The notes below the pieces were generated by a model. It had not been told where the DNA came from, ran no database searches, and was given only the letters and a program-made list of their open reading frames with translations. A DNA stretch of 64,000 nt. Origin: CAJCIT01 sp963771305 (lineage in GTDB: Bacteria > Acidobacteriota > Terriglobia > Bryobacterales > Bryobacteraceae). The stretch is taken from NCBI GenBank assembly GCA_963771305.1, contig CAVYTS010000025.1, forward strand, positions 1 through 64,000, read 5' to 3'. The position numbers and the translations under genes were made by a program. This document shows positions 29,931 to 39,484 of the stretch, one piece after another (positions within the stretch are counted from its first letter, which is position 1; each line of letters starts with the position of its first letter).

Positions 29931-30145
29931 AGGGCGATAGTGTAAATATAATTATGATCACTTAAATCCTTCCAGTCAACCTCGAATACAGGTCGTCGTG
30001 CGAGACAATAGCACCTATATAGACATTAAACGATATGCTGATCGCATCTCGACTGGCAGAACAGGGGCCATGCGGCATTATTTCTTTAACAGTAACGGCG
30101 TAGTTTACTTTACACAAATCATGCGCGTGCATGCCGGCAACCCCC

Positions 30146-30481
30146 TCATCTGTCCTGCCACTGCCGGCGTACCTCGCGACGCTCCACACCGTGCAGCCAC
30201 GGAAACAGGGCATCAATATGCATCGGGTGGCCTCGGCGGTGGTTTCCCTTGCGTGGTCGGCTGATCTCGCGACCAGCGGGCACTTGGCGGACCTTGCGGA
30301 GTCGCAGATTCCGGGCGCGGGGCACGACCGCCGAGGACACCGACGCGGCCCATGTCCTCAGCCTTTTTGTTAAATAGATAGGCGCTTCCAAAGCCCATGG
30401 TTCGAGTTCCTCCCGCCTGATATTCATTGATCGAGAGGCACCCCAAAGTCCAGGTAATTCGCACGCCACGCTCGTGCTCAT
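30146..30481 (-). CDS. Hypothetical basic protein coupled to DUF5372 gene
   Basis: The ATG at 30481 overlaps the TGA of the DUF5372 gene (ATGA), suggesting translational coupling. The 111-residue product is Arg-rich (RARNLRLRKVRQVPAGREISRPRKGNHRRG). I do not recognise it; the ATGA overlap is the main support. Might be a chance frame. Confidence 0.35.
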   Translation of the reverse strand: MSTSVACELPGLWGASRSMNIRREELEPWALEAPIYLTKRLRTWAASVSSAVVPRARNLRLRKVRQVPAGREISRPRKGNHRRGHPMHIDALFPWLHGVERREVRRQWQDR

Positions 30482-30717
30482 GCCTGTAACTCCCTTATCT
30501 GTTCTGCCAGTCGGATCAGGTCCTCCAGACGGAAGTAGGCTCTGCCTACAGCCGCAATAACAAACGGATCCGGAGCCGCCAGGCTGGTCCAACGGGCCGG
30601 CAAAAAGCGCATGCGACCGTCCGGCTCTCGGTAAAAGACACGTTCCTCACCGAATTCTCTGTTCTGAGCCACCAATTCAAAGGTCTGTCCACTCAACGGA
30701 TGATACGGGTGGATCAC
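30478..30717 (-). CDS. DUF5372-family protein
   Basis: A 79-residue protein: MIHPYHPLSGQTFELVAQN, then WGEDRV-like EFGEERVFYREPDG, LPARWTSLAAPDPFVIAAVGRAYFRLEDLIRL. This family accompanies serine recombinases and transposases in mobile elements; the first lines resemble the RNA/DNA-binding strand-rich domain of transposase helpers. Here the expected recombinase partner does not follow. Confidence 0.75.
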   Translation of the reverse strand: MIHPYHPLSGQTFELVAQNREFGEERVFYREPDGRMRFLPARWTSLAAPDPFVIAAVGRAYFRLEDLIRLAEQIRELQA

Positions 30718-30767
30718 ACTGAAACTTGGGGGCTCATCGTTCGCCCCAAGTGCATTTGCTCGTCTCC

Positions 30768-30896
30768 ATGGACGCCACCGGATGGCAGAAACACACCGTT
30801 CGCGGTTTCGTTAGCATTCTCGGCAGCAAGGGTGGCGAGACGATCGAATCGTCGAAGAACGTCGCCGGCGAGAGGACCTACAGAATCGCAAAGTAG
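30768..30896 (+). pseudogene. DUF3489 fragment
   Basis: The frame MDATGWQKHTVRGFVSILGS then ERTYRIAK and TAG is the C-terminal winged-helix part of DUF3489 proteins, which occur in phage-like islands together with DUF2924 and small recombinases. Only 42 codons remain; the frame upstream stays open but loses homology. The resolvase at 31929 may be from the same former island. Confidence 0.6.
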
Positions 30897-30913
30897 CCCA
30901 CCCTGGTCCGACC

Positions 30914-30948
30914 AAACGCCGCTCCTGGCGCAGCCCGGGGCGGCGTTT
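30914..30948 (+). terminator. Terminator-like hairpin after DUF3489
   Basis: A perfect 9-base stem, AAACGCCGC with GCGGCGTTT, follows the DUF3489 stop by 17 bases. The T-tract is weak (TTTCTGCTTG). Confidence 0.5.
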
Positions 30949-31732
30949 CTGCTTGTGTAGCGGGAAGGAATAGCCAACGTCTCGCCACAGTCGCGCAACG
31001 TGGCGTCGTCGGACCCCCGGCGGACCATTGGCGCACCCCGGTGCCTCGCGCGTTTGGGCGATAACTCGGAGTAAGTGACGTCACGGACCGGTCACGTCAC
31101 TGAAAAGGGGTGGATTTTGGTCGAAATTCGACACGCGGTGGTCCTCACAAGCCGCATGCCATGCCCCGCAAGTGCATCATTTGCTTGACGTTGCTGGCGG
31201 TTAGGCGAATGGATCGTCCTGTAGCGGAAATAGCCGGGTGCCCGGACAAAACCCTTTAGGGATTCTTAATCGTAGAAAAGAACGCCCCCGGCCTCGGAGG
31301 AGAGGATAACTGGGGGCGTTTTCCGCTTTTCAGCCCGGTCCGCAACCATAGCGTCCCGGCAGCTCAGTTTAAGAGATGTTAACAGCATGACACTTCTCTT
31401 AATACTGGTGTTTACTCTAGGAGTGGGTAACAGGCCGACTCGACGATTGCGGCGCGGTTTGGGCGTGGCGATTCCAAAGGGCTTCTATTAAGTCCTCAAA
31501 CATTCGAAACCGCAAATGTTCTGGGGCTTCTCGCCTAGAACGGCCACCGTTCGCGCAGAAACGCGCCTGTTTCAGTTAGGTGCACGCCGTTTCGCGCTCA
31601 CGCGCAGCGTTCCAGTGCCAAGAGCGCCGCATGATTTTACGAAACCGTTACAGCGTTTCGATTATTGATCTGGGTCTCCGGATCAGACTGGGCGTAGTGG
31701 CTCGTTAATCAAGCCCAGAAAGCTGAACGACA
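30949..31732. other. Intergenic
   Basis: Apart from the hairpin at 31281-31320 no gene or element recognised. Confidence 0.4.
31281..31320 (+). terminator. Strong hairpin, rho-independent-like
   Basis: A perfect 9-base stem, AACGCCCCC with GGGGGCGTT, a 22-base loop, followed by TTCCGCTTTT. No gene is recognised immediately upstream on this strand. Confidence 0.5.
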
Positions 31733-31870
31733 ATGTCTTTTTTCACTGGACTCGTGATGTACTACCTGCTCCTGTGGTGCTTCATTGGAATATTGCTGTT
31801 TACTTGGCAGGAAATGTCCCGCTCTGGCAAGGCCAAACACCCAGAAGGGAAAAAGGGCATGCACCGCTAG
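31733..31870 (+). CDS. Small single-pass membrane protein, 45 codons
   Basis: ATG at 31733 gives a 45-residue protein with one strong membrane helix (LVMYYLLLWCFIGILLF) and a basic tail (KAKHPEGKKGMHR), an inside-positive topology. No family is recognised and the ribosome binding site is weak, so it is only a candidate. Confidence 0.35.
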   Translation: MSFFTGLVMYYLLLWCFIGILLFTWQEMSRSGKAKHPEGKKGMHR

Positions 31871-31928
31871 CCCCTCGGCTCCGTTCCCGTTCTGGCTGAA
31901 TGCAGGACAGTTTTGGCGCCGCCGCGCG

Positions 31929-32621
31929 CTAGCGCGTAGCCCGCGCAGATTGGTTCTGCTTCAGGACTCGTGCCACAGACTCGAGGCGCCAGGCCGTGCC
32001 CCGCCGCGTTCGGTAAGCTCGATGGTTCAGCGCAGCGGCGATCCCGCGCAAGGCCATTCCATCGGTGCGCAAACGCCGGATCTCCGCCAGCGCCTGCTGC
32101 TCGCCAGGATCCGCTTCCAGGTGCTGCCCATCATGCGCGAGTCGGTAACCGAACGCCAAATTGCCAACCCGCTCGCCCTTGCCGCGCTTGTGGCTCAGAG
32201 CGTCGCGCGTGCGTTCGCCGATAGCTTCCCGCTCCCATTGGGAAACGGCGGTCATGATGTTCAGCACCAGCCGCCCTGCGGCCGATCCGGTGTCGAGCGA
32301 CTCCGCGACCGACACGAGGGGCACGCCGCGGCGCTCGAAGCGCTCCAGCAGCGTGCACAGGTCCTTAACGCTTCGGGTGAGCCGATCTAGTTTGGCCACG
32401 ATCACTGCTTGCACGGCGCCCGAGTCAACGAGCGCCAGCAGCCGCGTCATGCCGGGCCGGTTCAGGCTCTTGGCAGACTCGCCGCCGTCGACGATAACGT
32501 CCATCAACTCGCCACCCTGAACCACCGCCATGGCGCGAATCTTCTCGGCCTGAGCATCGAGGGATACGCCTCGATCGGCCTGCTTTTCCGTAGATACGCG
32601 AATGTAGCCAACTGTTTTCAT
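31929..32621 (-). CDS. Serine resolvase/invertase-type recombinase
   Basis: A ~230-residue small serine recombinase. The start at 32621 gives MKTVGYIRVSTEKQADRGVS with the nucleophile Ser, then VIVAKLDRLTRSVKDL and IMTAVSQWEREAIGERT, the full catalytic signature. The C-terminus (IRRLRTDGMALRGIAAALNHR...WRLESVARVLKQ) is an HTH-containing recombinase domain. Intact. It would resolve or invert at sites close to its gene; none was identified. Confidence 0.9.
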   Translation of the reverse strand: MKTVGYIRVSTEKQADRGVSLDAQAEKIRAMAVVQGGELMDVIVDGGESAKSLNRPGMTRLLALVDSGAVQAVIVAKLDRLTRSVKDLCTLLERFERRGVPLVSVAESLDTGSAAGRLVLNIMTAVSQWEREAIGERTRDALSHKRGKGERVGNLAFGYRLAHDGQHLEADPGEQQALAEIRRLRTDGMALRGIAAALNHRAYRTRRGTAWRLESVARVLKQNQSARATR

Positions 32622-32630
32622 CAGTGACAT

Positions 32631-33367
32631 GGTGTGCCATGAGCGCAGCGGAATTCAAGTGAATTGGAAGCCCAGTAGCCCGGGCCGGTTAGTTAGGTAG
32701 TCTCCGGGTGGCCGCCCTTCGTTCTCAGAACCCAGCGTTTGGAATCACGAGCAGCCAGAAGTCCGAGATGACTATGCGTCCGGTGGATTACCGGACACTA
32801 ACCCGTTTCACGCACGGGAGGAATTCGTGGGAGCGCGCGAGCGCCTCCTGAGGAATTGCTCGTCGAAGTCAGAACGCAGACTTCCATTCAGGACGAAACA
32901 AGTCGGTCTGGCGAATTCCACGGCTTCTCACAGAAGGCCCCCTCGCGGGAGCTGGGCGCGGCGCTGAAACTGAGTCTGCGCAACAGCGGCAAACTCTCAG
33001 CGGCCAGCGGCAGTAGCTTCGTTTGACACCCGCAGCCGCGGCGGCACGAAAGGCTCGAGTTACCGTGCGGCGACACTTGCCATTGTTGATTGCGCTGTTG
33101 GCGGCCAGTCGGTCCGCCCGGCCCTACTCGGTTCTTTTGCACGAAGCCTTGGTGGATGCGCCGTGGGATGTTTCGATCAAGTCCGTAGTACTGACTCGTT
33201 TCCCCAAAGCCACGCCTGAAGACCTGAACGCTGCCCATGCCTACGCGCGGACGGCGGTTCGATCATTCAGGATCCGGGTTAAGTCGCCGCTTGGAAACTA
33301 GCTAGTGCGTGAGGTCGCCGAAGAACTTGCTTCTGTATAGGTAAGCTCATATGACTACTCCGATTGC
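32631..33367. other. Intergenic with weak open frames
   Basis: Several frames are open between 32828 and 33301, including one with LGAALKLSLRNSG, but none has a recognisable motif, ribosome binding site or clear codon preference. Possibly degraded sequence. Confidence 0.35.
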
Positions 33368-34528
33368 TCAAAAAGTATATCGGTACTCGACTCTGAGAAT
33401 GTCGTCATACCAAGCCGCAGACGTAAGCGGTCTTCCGTAACCGATGTAGACCGAGTTGTGGTTTCCGAATGACATACGAGCGCCTAATTTTAAATTGACG
33501 ATATTTGTGCCGCCGGCGTTTGATGGGACGCCGGAGCCAGTCTCCTGTCCTCCCGTAACGTTCCAACCTACCAATTCAATGACCGCGGCAAGCCGGAACT
33601 GCTCGCTGTTAATAAGGCGATAGCTTGGTCCCAGCCCATAGAAGAAAATGTTACCTGCGAACCCCTGGGAACCCGCCGTTGGAGCTCCCGCGGATCCCCC
33701 GATTGGAAGCCAGCCTCCCAGTTCACCCTCCAGCTCGAATTTCTGGGAAAACCGCTGATAATAAAGCAGCGCCGGTTCAAGGCTCCAGTGGTTCGTGCCC
33801 AATCCGTGCGATGCGGATCCGGAAGGGAAATAGCTCGTCAACTGCGCAGTGAGGTAACGAGTAGGGGAAGCGAGCAAAGCGAATTTCAGGCCAGCCTCGA
33901 CGTCACTAATGCCGGCACCATTGGAGAAGGCGACTGTAGCGCCTGGTGATCCAGGAGCCGCCACACCCTGAGGCTGAAGCCAGCGGAAAGGGACTAGGAC
34001 GAATGTCGAGAAACGGCTGTTACCCCTCGGGGCATATTCCCCCATGAAGGACAGCTCCTGGAAGTTTACGTCTTTGGGTATGCCTGACGTTGTTCCTGGC
34101 CCTGGGCCCGGCGCATTTGGGTCGGAGTCGGGAGGTCCTTTTACTAAAAAAGGATTCCGGAAGCAGCCGCATTTACCGTAGATGAACTCGGCGCGATCCG
34201 GGAATGCATCGTTGAAGGCTGCATCAAAGCGAATTCTGACTTCGGAGCCCACGATGGCGTTTTCGATATAGCCGACCATACTCGCATCAATGGTTGGCCG
34301 CTTGATCTCCGGCGGCTTGCTGGGTTGAGGCGGCTTCTTTTTCTGCGCTTCGGCTGGTTTTGACTGCTGGTTAGACGCACTCGCGGACTGGCTACTGCCC
34401 GCGTCGACATCGGCTAATGGCGCATCATTTAATAAAAGGAGCTGGCTTCTAGGAAGGTTGGCATCACTTTGCTGAGCGGTAGCTGCCACCGCGAAAAACA
34501 CCAAGAGGAGCCAAGACAAATGTTTCAC
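33368..34528 (-). CDS. Outer-membrane beta-barrel protein, third gene of TIR-nSTAND operon
   Basis: A 386-residue exported protein. A signal peptide (WLLLVFFAVAATAQQ) leads to a Pro/Lys-rich linker (AQKKKPPQPSKPPEIKRP), then alternating beta strands typical of an outer-membrane barrel (VEAGLKFALLASPTRYLTAQL, SVYIGYGRPL) with the C-terminal signature VEYRYTF ending in Phe. No enzyme motif is visible. It starts 20 bases after the nSTAND1 gene on the same strand, so it is very likely co-transcribed. An outer-membrane component next to a TIR/nSTAND pair is unusual. Confidence 0.8.
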   Translation of the reverse strand: MKHLSWLLLVFFAVAATAQQSDANLPRSQLLLLNDAPLADVDAGSSQSASASNQQSKPAEAQKKKPPQPSKPPEIKRPTIDASMVGYIENAIVGSEVRIRFDAAFNDAFPDRAEFIYGKCGCFRNPFLVKGPPDSDPNAPGPGPGTTSGIPKDVNFQELSFMGEYAPRGNSRFSTFVLVPFRWLQPQGVAAPGSPGATVAFSNGAGISDVEAGLKFALLASPTRYLTAQLTSYFPSGSASHGLGTNHWSLEPALLYYQRFSQKFELEGELGGWLPIGGSAGAPTAGSQGFAGNIFFYGLGPSYRLINSEQFRLAAVIELVGWNVTGGQETGSGVPSNAGGTNIVNLKLGARMSFGNHNSVYIGYGRPLTSAAWYDDILRVEYRYTF

Positions 34529-34548
34529 GAAGGTTTCCTTTCGCGCTA

Positions 34549-37425
34549 CTATTTCCTTCGGGGGTGCTTGCCGAGCTTCTTTTGCAATTCCTCTCTCAAT
34601 TCTCGATAAGCCTGTGTGAGAGTCGTACTATCCGCTGCCGGGAGTTCGGGTAGCATCTGCGCCAGTTTCTCAAGCGCCGCCTCAGCCTCATTCAAATCGC
34701 CCGACTCAAGACTTCTCTTTGCAATTTCCAAGTAGTTTATACCTAAATCGAGGATAATGACATGGAAAACCGGGTGGCCCTGGACACTTTTGTCGCGATT
34801 CAATCTTTTTAAGACCTCGAATAACCTGTCGGACTCGGTTTTCGCTTCGTTGGAACCCTGCGCCCCTAATATCTCGGTACGAAGTTGCAGAGTTTTGAGT
34901 AGCTCTATGGATAGGGAAGGGGCAGGGTTGACGAGCGCCAGGAGAATGTCCAGAGCCTTATGATTCTTCTCGATAGCCTGGTCGAGTTCATTCTCGGCCA
35001 TCAGCAATCTCGCCTGATTGTCCAGGTACTCGGCAAGTTCAAACTGAAATTGCCGATTGCCCGGTTGCGCGCTGCTCAATGCTTCAGCCAGATTGACGGC
35101 CCGCCCGTAAAGCCTTTCAGCCATCTTTGGATTTGTGCCTTTTATCATGTTCGCCAGATTGCTGTAAACGCGTGCTAGCTCCTCGTGCGGCCCTGGAGTT
35201 GTTCCCGGGTTTGAGGCCGTCGCCGGCTCCCGGGTCAAAGGCTCAAGCAAGGCAATTGCGGCCCGAGAGTCTGACACTGCCCCATCTTCGTTCTTTTCGT
35301 CGTGTCGAATGATTCCGCGGTTGTAATAGGTGCGAGCCAGTTCCTGCTGATACAGGGAGTTCGTTGGCTCCTGGTCGTGCAATTGCTTTTGCAATGCCAG
35401 GGCTTCATCGTATTGCCTCTCTCCGTCGGAGAGGCTGTAAGCTGCCGCGTCCGGCGATTCTTCCCGCCAAATGCGCAGGGTTTCCCCCAGCCAGTTGTGG
35501 GCGTAAGCCAGCGCCTGGCGGTATTCTTTGCTGCCGGGGTGATCCTTAACTAAGGCTTCAAAACGAGAAATCGCTTCCTTGTAGTCCTGGACGGCCTCTT
35601 CGTGCTTTTCCATCAAACGGTTAATGTCTCCCAGTCTGGAGTGTGCCAAGGCCACCTCGCTACGGAGTCCCTGGTCGTGTGAGTCCCGCTTGGCGAAACC
35701 GGCATAGAACCCTGCTGCCTTGCCCAATAGTTCTTTCCGGAACTCCTCCAACTCGGGCACATCGCCTGCGGCTCGCGCTTGCTGACGCCCGGCGGACGAC
35801 AGGCTCTCGTCCACGGCGTTCTTCGCTTGTTGCAGGTTTGCTTCGGCACGGTTCTTTTCCCAGATGGCCACAAAAGCCAGAGAAAGCGCTATTGCAGCCA
35901 GGAGTCCCAGAATGCCGGCAACCCACTGAGTCTGCTTGAGCTTTCTCTTCCGTGCTCTTTCCTGCTCGGTGGCAAGGCGGTCCCGCTCGAGCCGGCTGCG
36001 GTCCAGATACTCCATCGCCTGGGTAAACGAAGAATCATAGCGCTCCGCCCATGCAGCGCTTGGCTGAAAAATCCGCCGCCACTCCAACATGAGCGCAAGC
36101 TCGGGGTCCGTCATCAACCCGGCCAAGCCTTTGGCTTGCAAGAGCGCGTTTTGAACCAGACGACGGTATTTTCCCGCCGACTCAGCTTCGCGTTCGACCC
36201 AGCCTCTCAGCCGATTCCAGACTCGCATCAAGCTTTCGTGGGAGATGTCGACGATGGTGTCTGGCTCCAGCGACTCCGGAGAAGGCGGCATCAGAAATGA
36301 ACAGCTCGGAGCGCGAAAGACGTCGAGGACCGCGGCCACGTCAGCCGGGCTTGCGTTGGTGATGGCGCAGAGATTTGCAAAGCCGGTTGGGCGGCGAATT
36401 CCACGAGCGTCGTTGCCCCTGTCGGTGAGGGCCTGAAAGATCACTTCGCAAGTCTTTTTCCGGTGCTCAGAGGTCAGGTCCGCAAAGGCTTCTTCAGCGT
36501 GCTGGTCGAGCGCGTGTGCCATGGTACCGATCGCCTGGTAGTAAGAAAGGGAAATGGGTTCGTTGCCATGCCGCTCGCGTTGCCACTGTGCCCAGGTGCG
36601 GTTCAGGGCATGCTGAAGTATCGGGAGTTGGTCAGGATTGTCGCCCACATCGTTGACCAGCCGGGTGAGAAGAACGGGACTGATTTCTCCGCCACCGACC
36701 ATGATGGGCCCGCTGATAGCGGTTCTTCTCTCTTCTCGCGTAAGACGAGGGACCAGGTATTGTCCTTTATTGATGGCTTCGGGAAGTCCGGGGAAACGCG
36801 CACAGTCGCCAAGGAAGTCGGAGCGCATGGTCAGGACCACGTAAATCGGGTGTTCCGATTTGGCGGCCTGCAGTAGCAGATTTACGAACGCAACCGATGC
36901 CTCCTGCATTGGATATGGCTCGTTGTGGGCAACGGGAGTCTGGGTTTTCGCGTAGCGGAATAGTTCCTCGAACTGATCAACGATCAACAGCAGATTTGCC
37001 CGACCAGCGAGTTGCGCCTGCTCGAAAAGGTCGACCACACCTAGGTCGCTCATCTCCAGAGTTGCTTCGATCAGCTCTTCCAGGTTGGCGCTGCCGGCTT
37101 CGAGCCCGCACACCTCGGACGGGGCCAAGGACCGTGCCAAGGCCCTAATTGGATCGCCGCCGGGCCGGAACTGCGCCATACGCCATGCCGAACCGGCTCC
37201 GGCCATCACTCCACGGTGCAGGACCGGCCTCAAACCGCAGTTCACAAGCGACGACTTTCCGCTGCCGGAGGTACCAACCACGGCGAGAAAGCGCGTGGCC
37301 GCCAGCTTGTCCACCATCACGTCGACTTGGCTTTCCCGGCCAAAGAAGAGATACTCCTCTTCCTCGCGGAACGGTCGTAATCCCGGAAACGGGTTTATGA
37401 GACCGGTGCCAGTCGGGGTGCTCAT
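34549..37425 (-). CDS. nSTAND1 NTPase with membrane segment and TPR-like tail
   Basis: A 958-residue STAND-type signalling ATPase. The N-terminal nSTAND1 signature NPFPGLRPF...YLFFGRE (residues ~11-32) leads to Walker A GTSGSGKSSL (51-60), Walker B LLLIVDQFEELFRY (~170), and LTMRSDFLGDC as sensor region. A membrane helix near 515 (VAGILGLLAAIALSLAFVAIW) is followed by a TPR-like helical tail (LGDINRLMEKHEEAVQDYKEAI, LARTYYNRGIIR, YGRAVNLAEALSS). STAND proteins oligomerise on ligand binding and then activate an effector. Its ATG overlaps the TGA of the TIR gene (ATGA), so the two are translationally coupled. Confidence 0.9.
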   Translation of the reverse strand: MSTPTGTGLINPFPGLRPFREEEEYLFFGRESQVDVMVDKLAATRFLAVVGTSGSGKSSLVNCGLRPVLHRGVMAGAGSAWRMAQFRPGGDPIRALARSLAPSEVCGLEAGSANLEELIEATLEMSDLGVVDLFEQAQLAGRANLLLIVDQFEELFRYAKTQTPVAHNEPYPMQEASVAFVNLLLQAAKSEHPIYVVLTMRSDFLGDCARFPGLPEAINKGQYLVPRLTREERRTAISGPIMVGGGEISPVLLTRLVNDVGDNPDQLPILQHALNRTWAQWQRERHGNEPISLSYYQAIGTMAHALDQHAEEAFADLTSEHRKKTCEVIFQALTDRGNDARGIRRPTGFANLCAITNASPADVAAVLDVFRAPSCSFLMPPSPESLEPDTIVDISHESLMRVWNRLRGWVEREAESAGKYRRLVQNALLQAKGLAGLMTDPELALMLEWRRIFQPSAAWAERYDSSFTQAMEYLDRSRLERDRLATEQERARKRKLKQTQWVAGILGLLAAIALSLAFVAIWEKNRAEANLQQAKNAVDESLSSAGRQQARAAGDVPELEEFRKELLGKAAGFYAGFAKRDSHDQGLRSEVALAHSRLGDINRLMEKHEEAVQDYKEAISRFEALVKDHPGSKEYRQALAYAHNWLGETLRIWREESPDAAAYSLSDGERQYDEALALQKQLHDQEPTNSLYQQELARTYYNRGIIRHDEKNEDGAVSDSRAAIALLEPLTREPATASNPGTTPGPHEELARVYSNLANMIKGTNPKMAERLYGRAVNLAEALSSAQPGNRQFQFELAEYLDNQARLLMAENELDQAIEKNHKALDILLALVNPAPSLSIELLKTLQLRTEILGAQGSNEAKTESDRLFEVLKRLNRDKSVQGHPVFHVIILDLGINYLEIAKRSLESGDLNEAEAALEKLAQMLPELPAADSTTLTQAYRELREELQKKLGKHPRRK

Positions 37426-38924
37426 GCGGCAGAGCTGCCTTCCACGGCATCGACGAACTTCATCATTTCCGAGTCCGAGAAACCTTGAAATCCGTTAATC
37501 AGGTTGGGCTCTTCTAGCTCGATAAGTTCCCTCTTGCACTCAGTAATCGGCTCTGCCAGATAAATGAAGCTGGCCAACAGAGGCTTAGCACAGCGGTATG
37601 CGCAAGCCTTTTTCAGTTCATTGTCCATAGAGCGCTTCCACGACTCGTCACCGTGGCCGTAAAAGAGAATCACCGCGTCGCACCCGGCAAGAAGGTCTTG
37701 GTTGTTCTGGCAAATAGCGGCGGCATCGCCTTCGAAGAGCGGTATTTGCACGTCGCATCGCCGGCTCTTGAGGAACTTGCGCAAGGGAATGGTCGCGTGC
37801 CGGTCCGGCTCATCGCAGATCAAGTAAACCAGCTTGTTCCCCCGGTTTTCAAGAGGTGGTGGTTCCGGCTTTTGCAGCTTCTTGAGTGCGGTGCGCACAA
37901 CTTCCTTCAGATCTTCTGTGTCCCCCGTAACTAAGTCCGCGCCCGTTTGAAGCTCCGCATCTGTCAAAAGCCTCTCGATAAACTCCTGTTGGGCCGAAGA
38001 CTGTGACCTAGTCCCTTCCGGCAGCGAAATGATTCGGCGCAAGTTCCCCTTCTTGCAGCGCCGGATCGCCAACTCATTCTGCAAGATGGTCACAGACTTG
38101 TCGGTGGGCCCATCGGGAACGACGCCATACCTTGCACCCACTAGGTGAATGGAGAGATCGCATCGGGCCAGGAATCCTTCGACCGCGGCTATGTATTCCT
38201 CTTCTGACCTGGGCAGTTCAGTGTCGGGGAATACTGAGAAGCCATGAAGTCGCAACTGTGATTCCAGGGCCTCACGAGCGTCGCGACGATCAAAACTGCA
38301 CTCAGCAAGATAAATAGCCAACTTCGGGGTTCCCGAACCGGCAGGTTCGCCGAGTTTGCCGACTGCAGCCCTGGGAGACTCGATCTTCTTGATCAACTGC
38401 GCAACGTCGAAGGCCAGTTTGGCTAACTTGAGATTGTATTTCCGCTCGAACTCCTCACCATATGCGGAATCCAACTCGAGGGGCACTTGCTGTTCATCGA
38501 ACTCATAAAAGGCGTATCCCAGCGCCTCCCTCATCACCTGTGGTAGCGCCACTTGATCGTCAGTTGGCATTTTGATGACCTTCAAGACACGAGATTTGTT
38601 GCCGACGACCAGTCCTCCGGTTTGCTCCGCACACTTGCAAAATTCGTTTACTTCACGGATGCACCACTCTGACTCTGCATAGCGCGGAGTCAGAATGGAG
38701 ATCAGAAGCTCCGTCTTGGGGAATTGTTCAATGATTTCGTCTGCGAAGATGTCGTTGCCGCAGAGTTTCGAATCTCTCCAGATCTCCGCCTTACGGCCAA
38801 TTCTCATGCTGAGCATGCACGAGAGGGTGTTGTGGAAATGGGTAATCCATCCTTCTTGATGTTCTGTGAGGGGGACATTGTCAATATGTGCGTAACTGAT
38901 GAATGCGTGACGCTGAAAGTCCAT
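37422..38924 (-). CDS. Multi-TIR-like protein, first gene of operon
   Basis: A 500-residue protein with an N-terminal TIR domain (HAFISYAHID..., LLISILTPRYAESEWCIREVNEF). A second TIR/DUF4062-like domain follows (LAIYLAECSFDRRDAREALESQL, SEEEYIAAVEGFLARCDLSIHLVGARYG). A third domain, of similar layout, is KLVYLICDEPDRHATIPLRKFL...CDAVILFYGHGDESW. TIR domains either scaffold or cleave NAD+ to make signals; the WCIREV element supplies the usual catalytic Glu, though activity is unproven. The ATG at 38924 has a GAGGTGAG ribosome binding site; the longer frame to 39068 lacks support. Overlaps the downstream nSTAND1 gene by 4 bases. Confidence 0.85.
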   Translation of the reverse strand: MDFQRHAFISYAHIDNVPLTEHQEGWITHFHNTLSCMLSMRIGRKAEIWRDSKLCGNDIFADEIIEQFPKTELLISILTPRYAESEWCIREVNEFCKCAEQTGGLVVGNKSRVLKVIKMPTDDQVALPQVMREALGYAFYEFDEQQVPLELDSAYGEEFERKYNLKLAKLAFDVAQLIKKIESPRAAVGKLGEPAGSGTPKLAIYLAECSFDRRDAREALESQLRLHGFSVFPDTELPRSEEEYIAAVEGFLARCDLSIHLVGARYGVVPDGPTDKSVTILQNELAIRRCKKGNLRRIISLPEGTRSQSSAQQEFIERLLTDAELQTGADLVTGDTEDLKEVVRTALKKLQKPEPPPLENRGNKLVYLICDEPDRHATIPLRKFLKSRRCDVQIPLFEGDAAAICQNNQDLLAGCDAVILFYGHGDESWKRSMDNELKKACAYRCAKPLLASFIYLAEPITECKRELIELEEPNLINGFQGFSDSEMMKFVDAVEGSSAA

Positions 38925-39484
38925 ATCGCTCACCTCACTGTTTGCTTTAGACCCGATAGCCTGTGGCGCGGCCACGTGTATTTCCGGCCGCTCGTGTGCT
39001 GACTGATTTGCATTGAACGGATTGTACTGGTTTCTCCGATTGAACCACGAGCACCTGCGCGACCCCACCCCGTCTTGCGGACTGCGGTGGGAGCTTACAT
39101 CCCCGTAAACGTCGTCGCGATCAAGGAACCCGGGACAGACTCCGCATTTACCAGGTTTCGCGTCATGTGCCGCCCTTGCGTGGACTCATTCGGTAGCATG
39201 CTAACAGCCTACAAACGCTGAAGTTGTTGCAAATTTCGCAGATTAAGGCTGAAAAGGTCGTCTTATCGTCGGTCCGGTACGAGTAATCCGGTACGAGTCT
39301 ACTTGGGCGGGAACGCCGTTCCAACGGTCATTATTGCGGTAAGCCGAGAACCTGCTCGCGCTCCAAGGCGGGTCGGGTAGACATCCCTTCCCAATCGACG
39401 CATAGTTAAATCAGGGCCCGGTTCGACAGGCCAGCGCAAAGCGCACCCTTCGAAAGATCCTGAATTCCAGTTGTAGGTGCAGGG
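38925..39484. other. Intergenic between defence-like operon and phage remnant
   Basis: Holds the promoter region of the TIR operon on the minus strand. No gene recognised. Confidence 0.4.

Noticed and set aside
33023..33301. 92-codon frame between resolvase and barrel gene
   Set aside because: No family, no ribosome binding site; competing frame on the other strand equally long.
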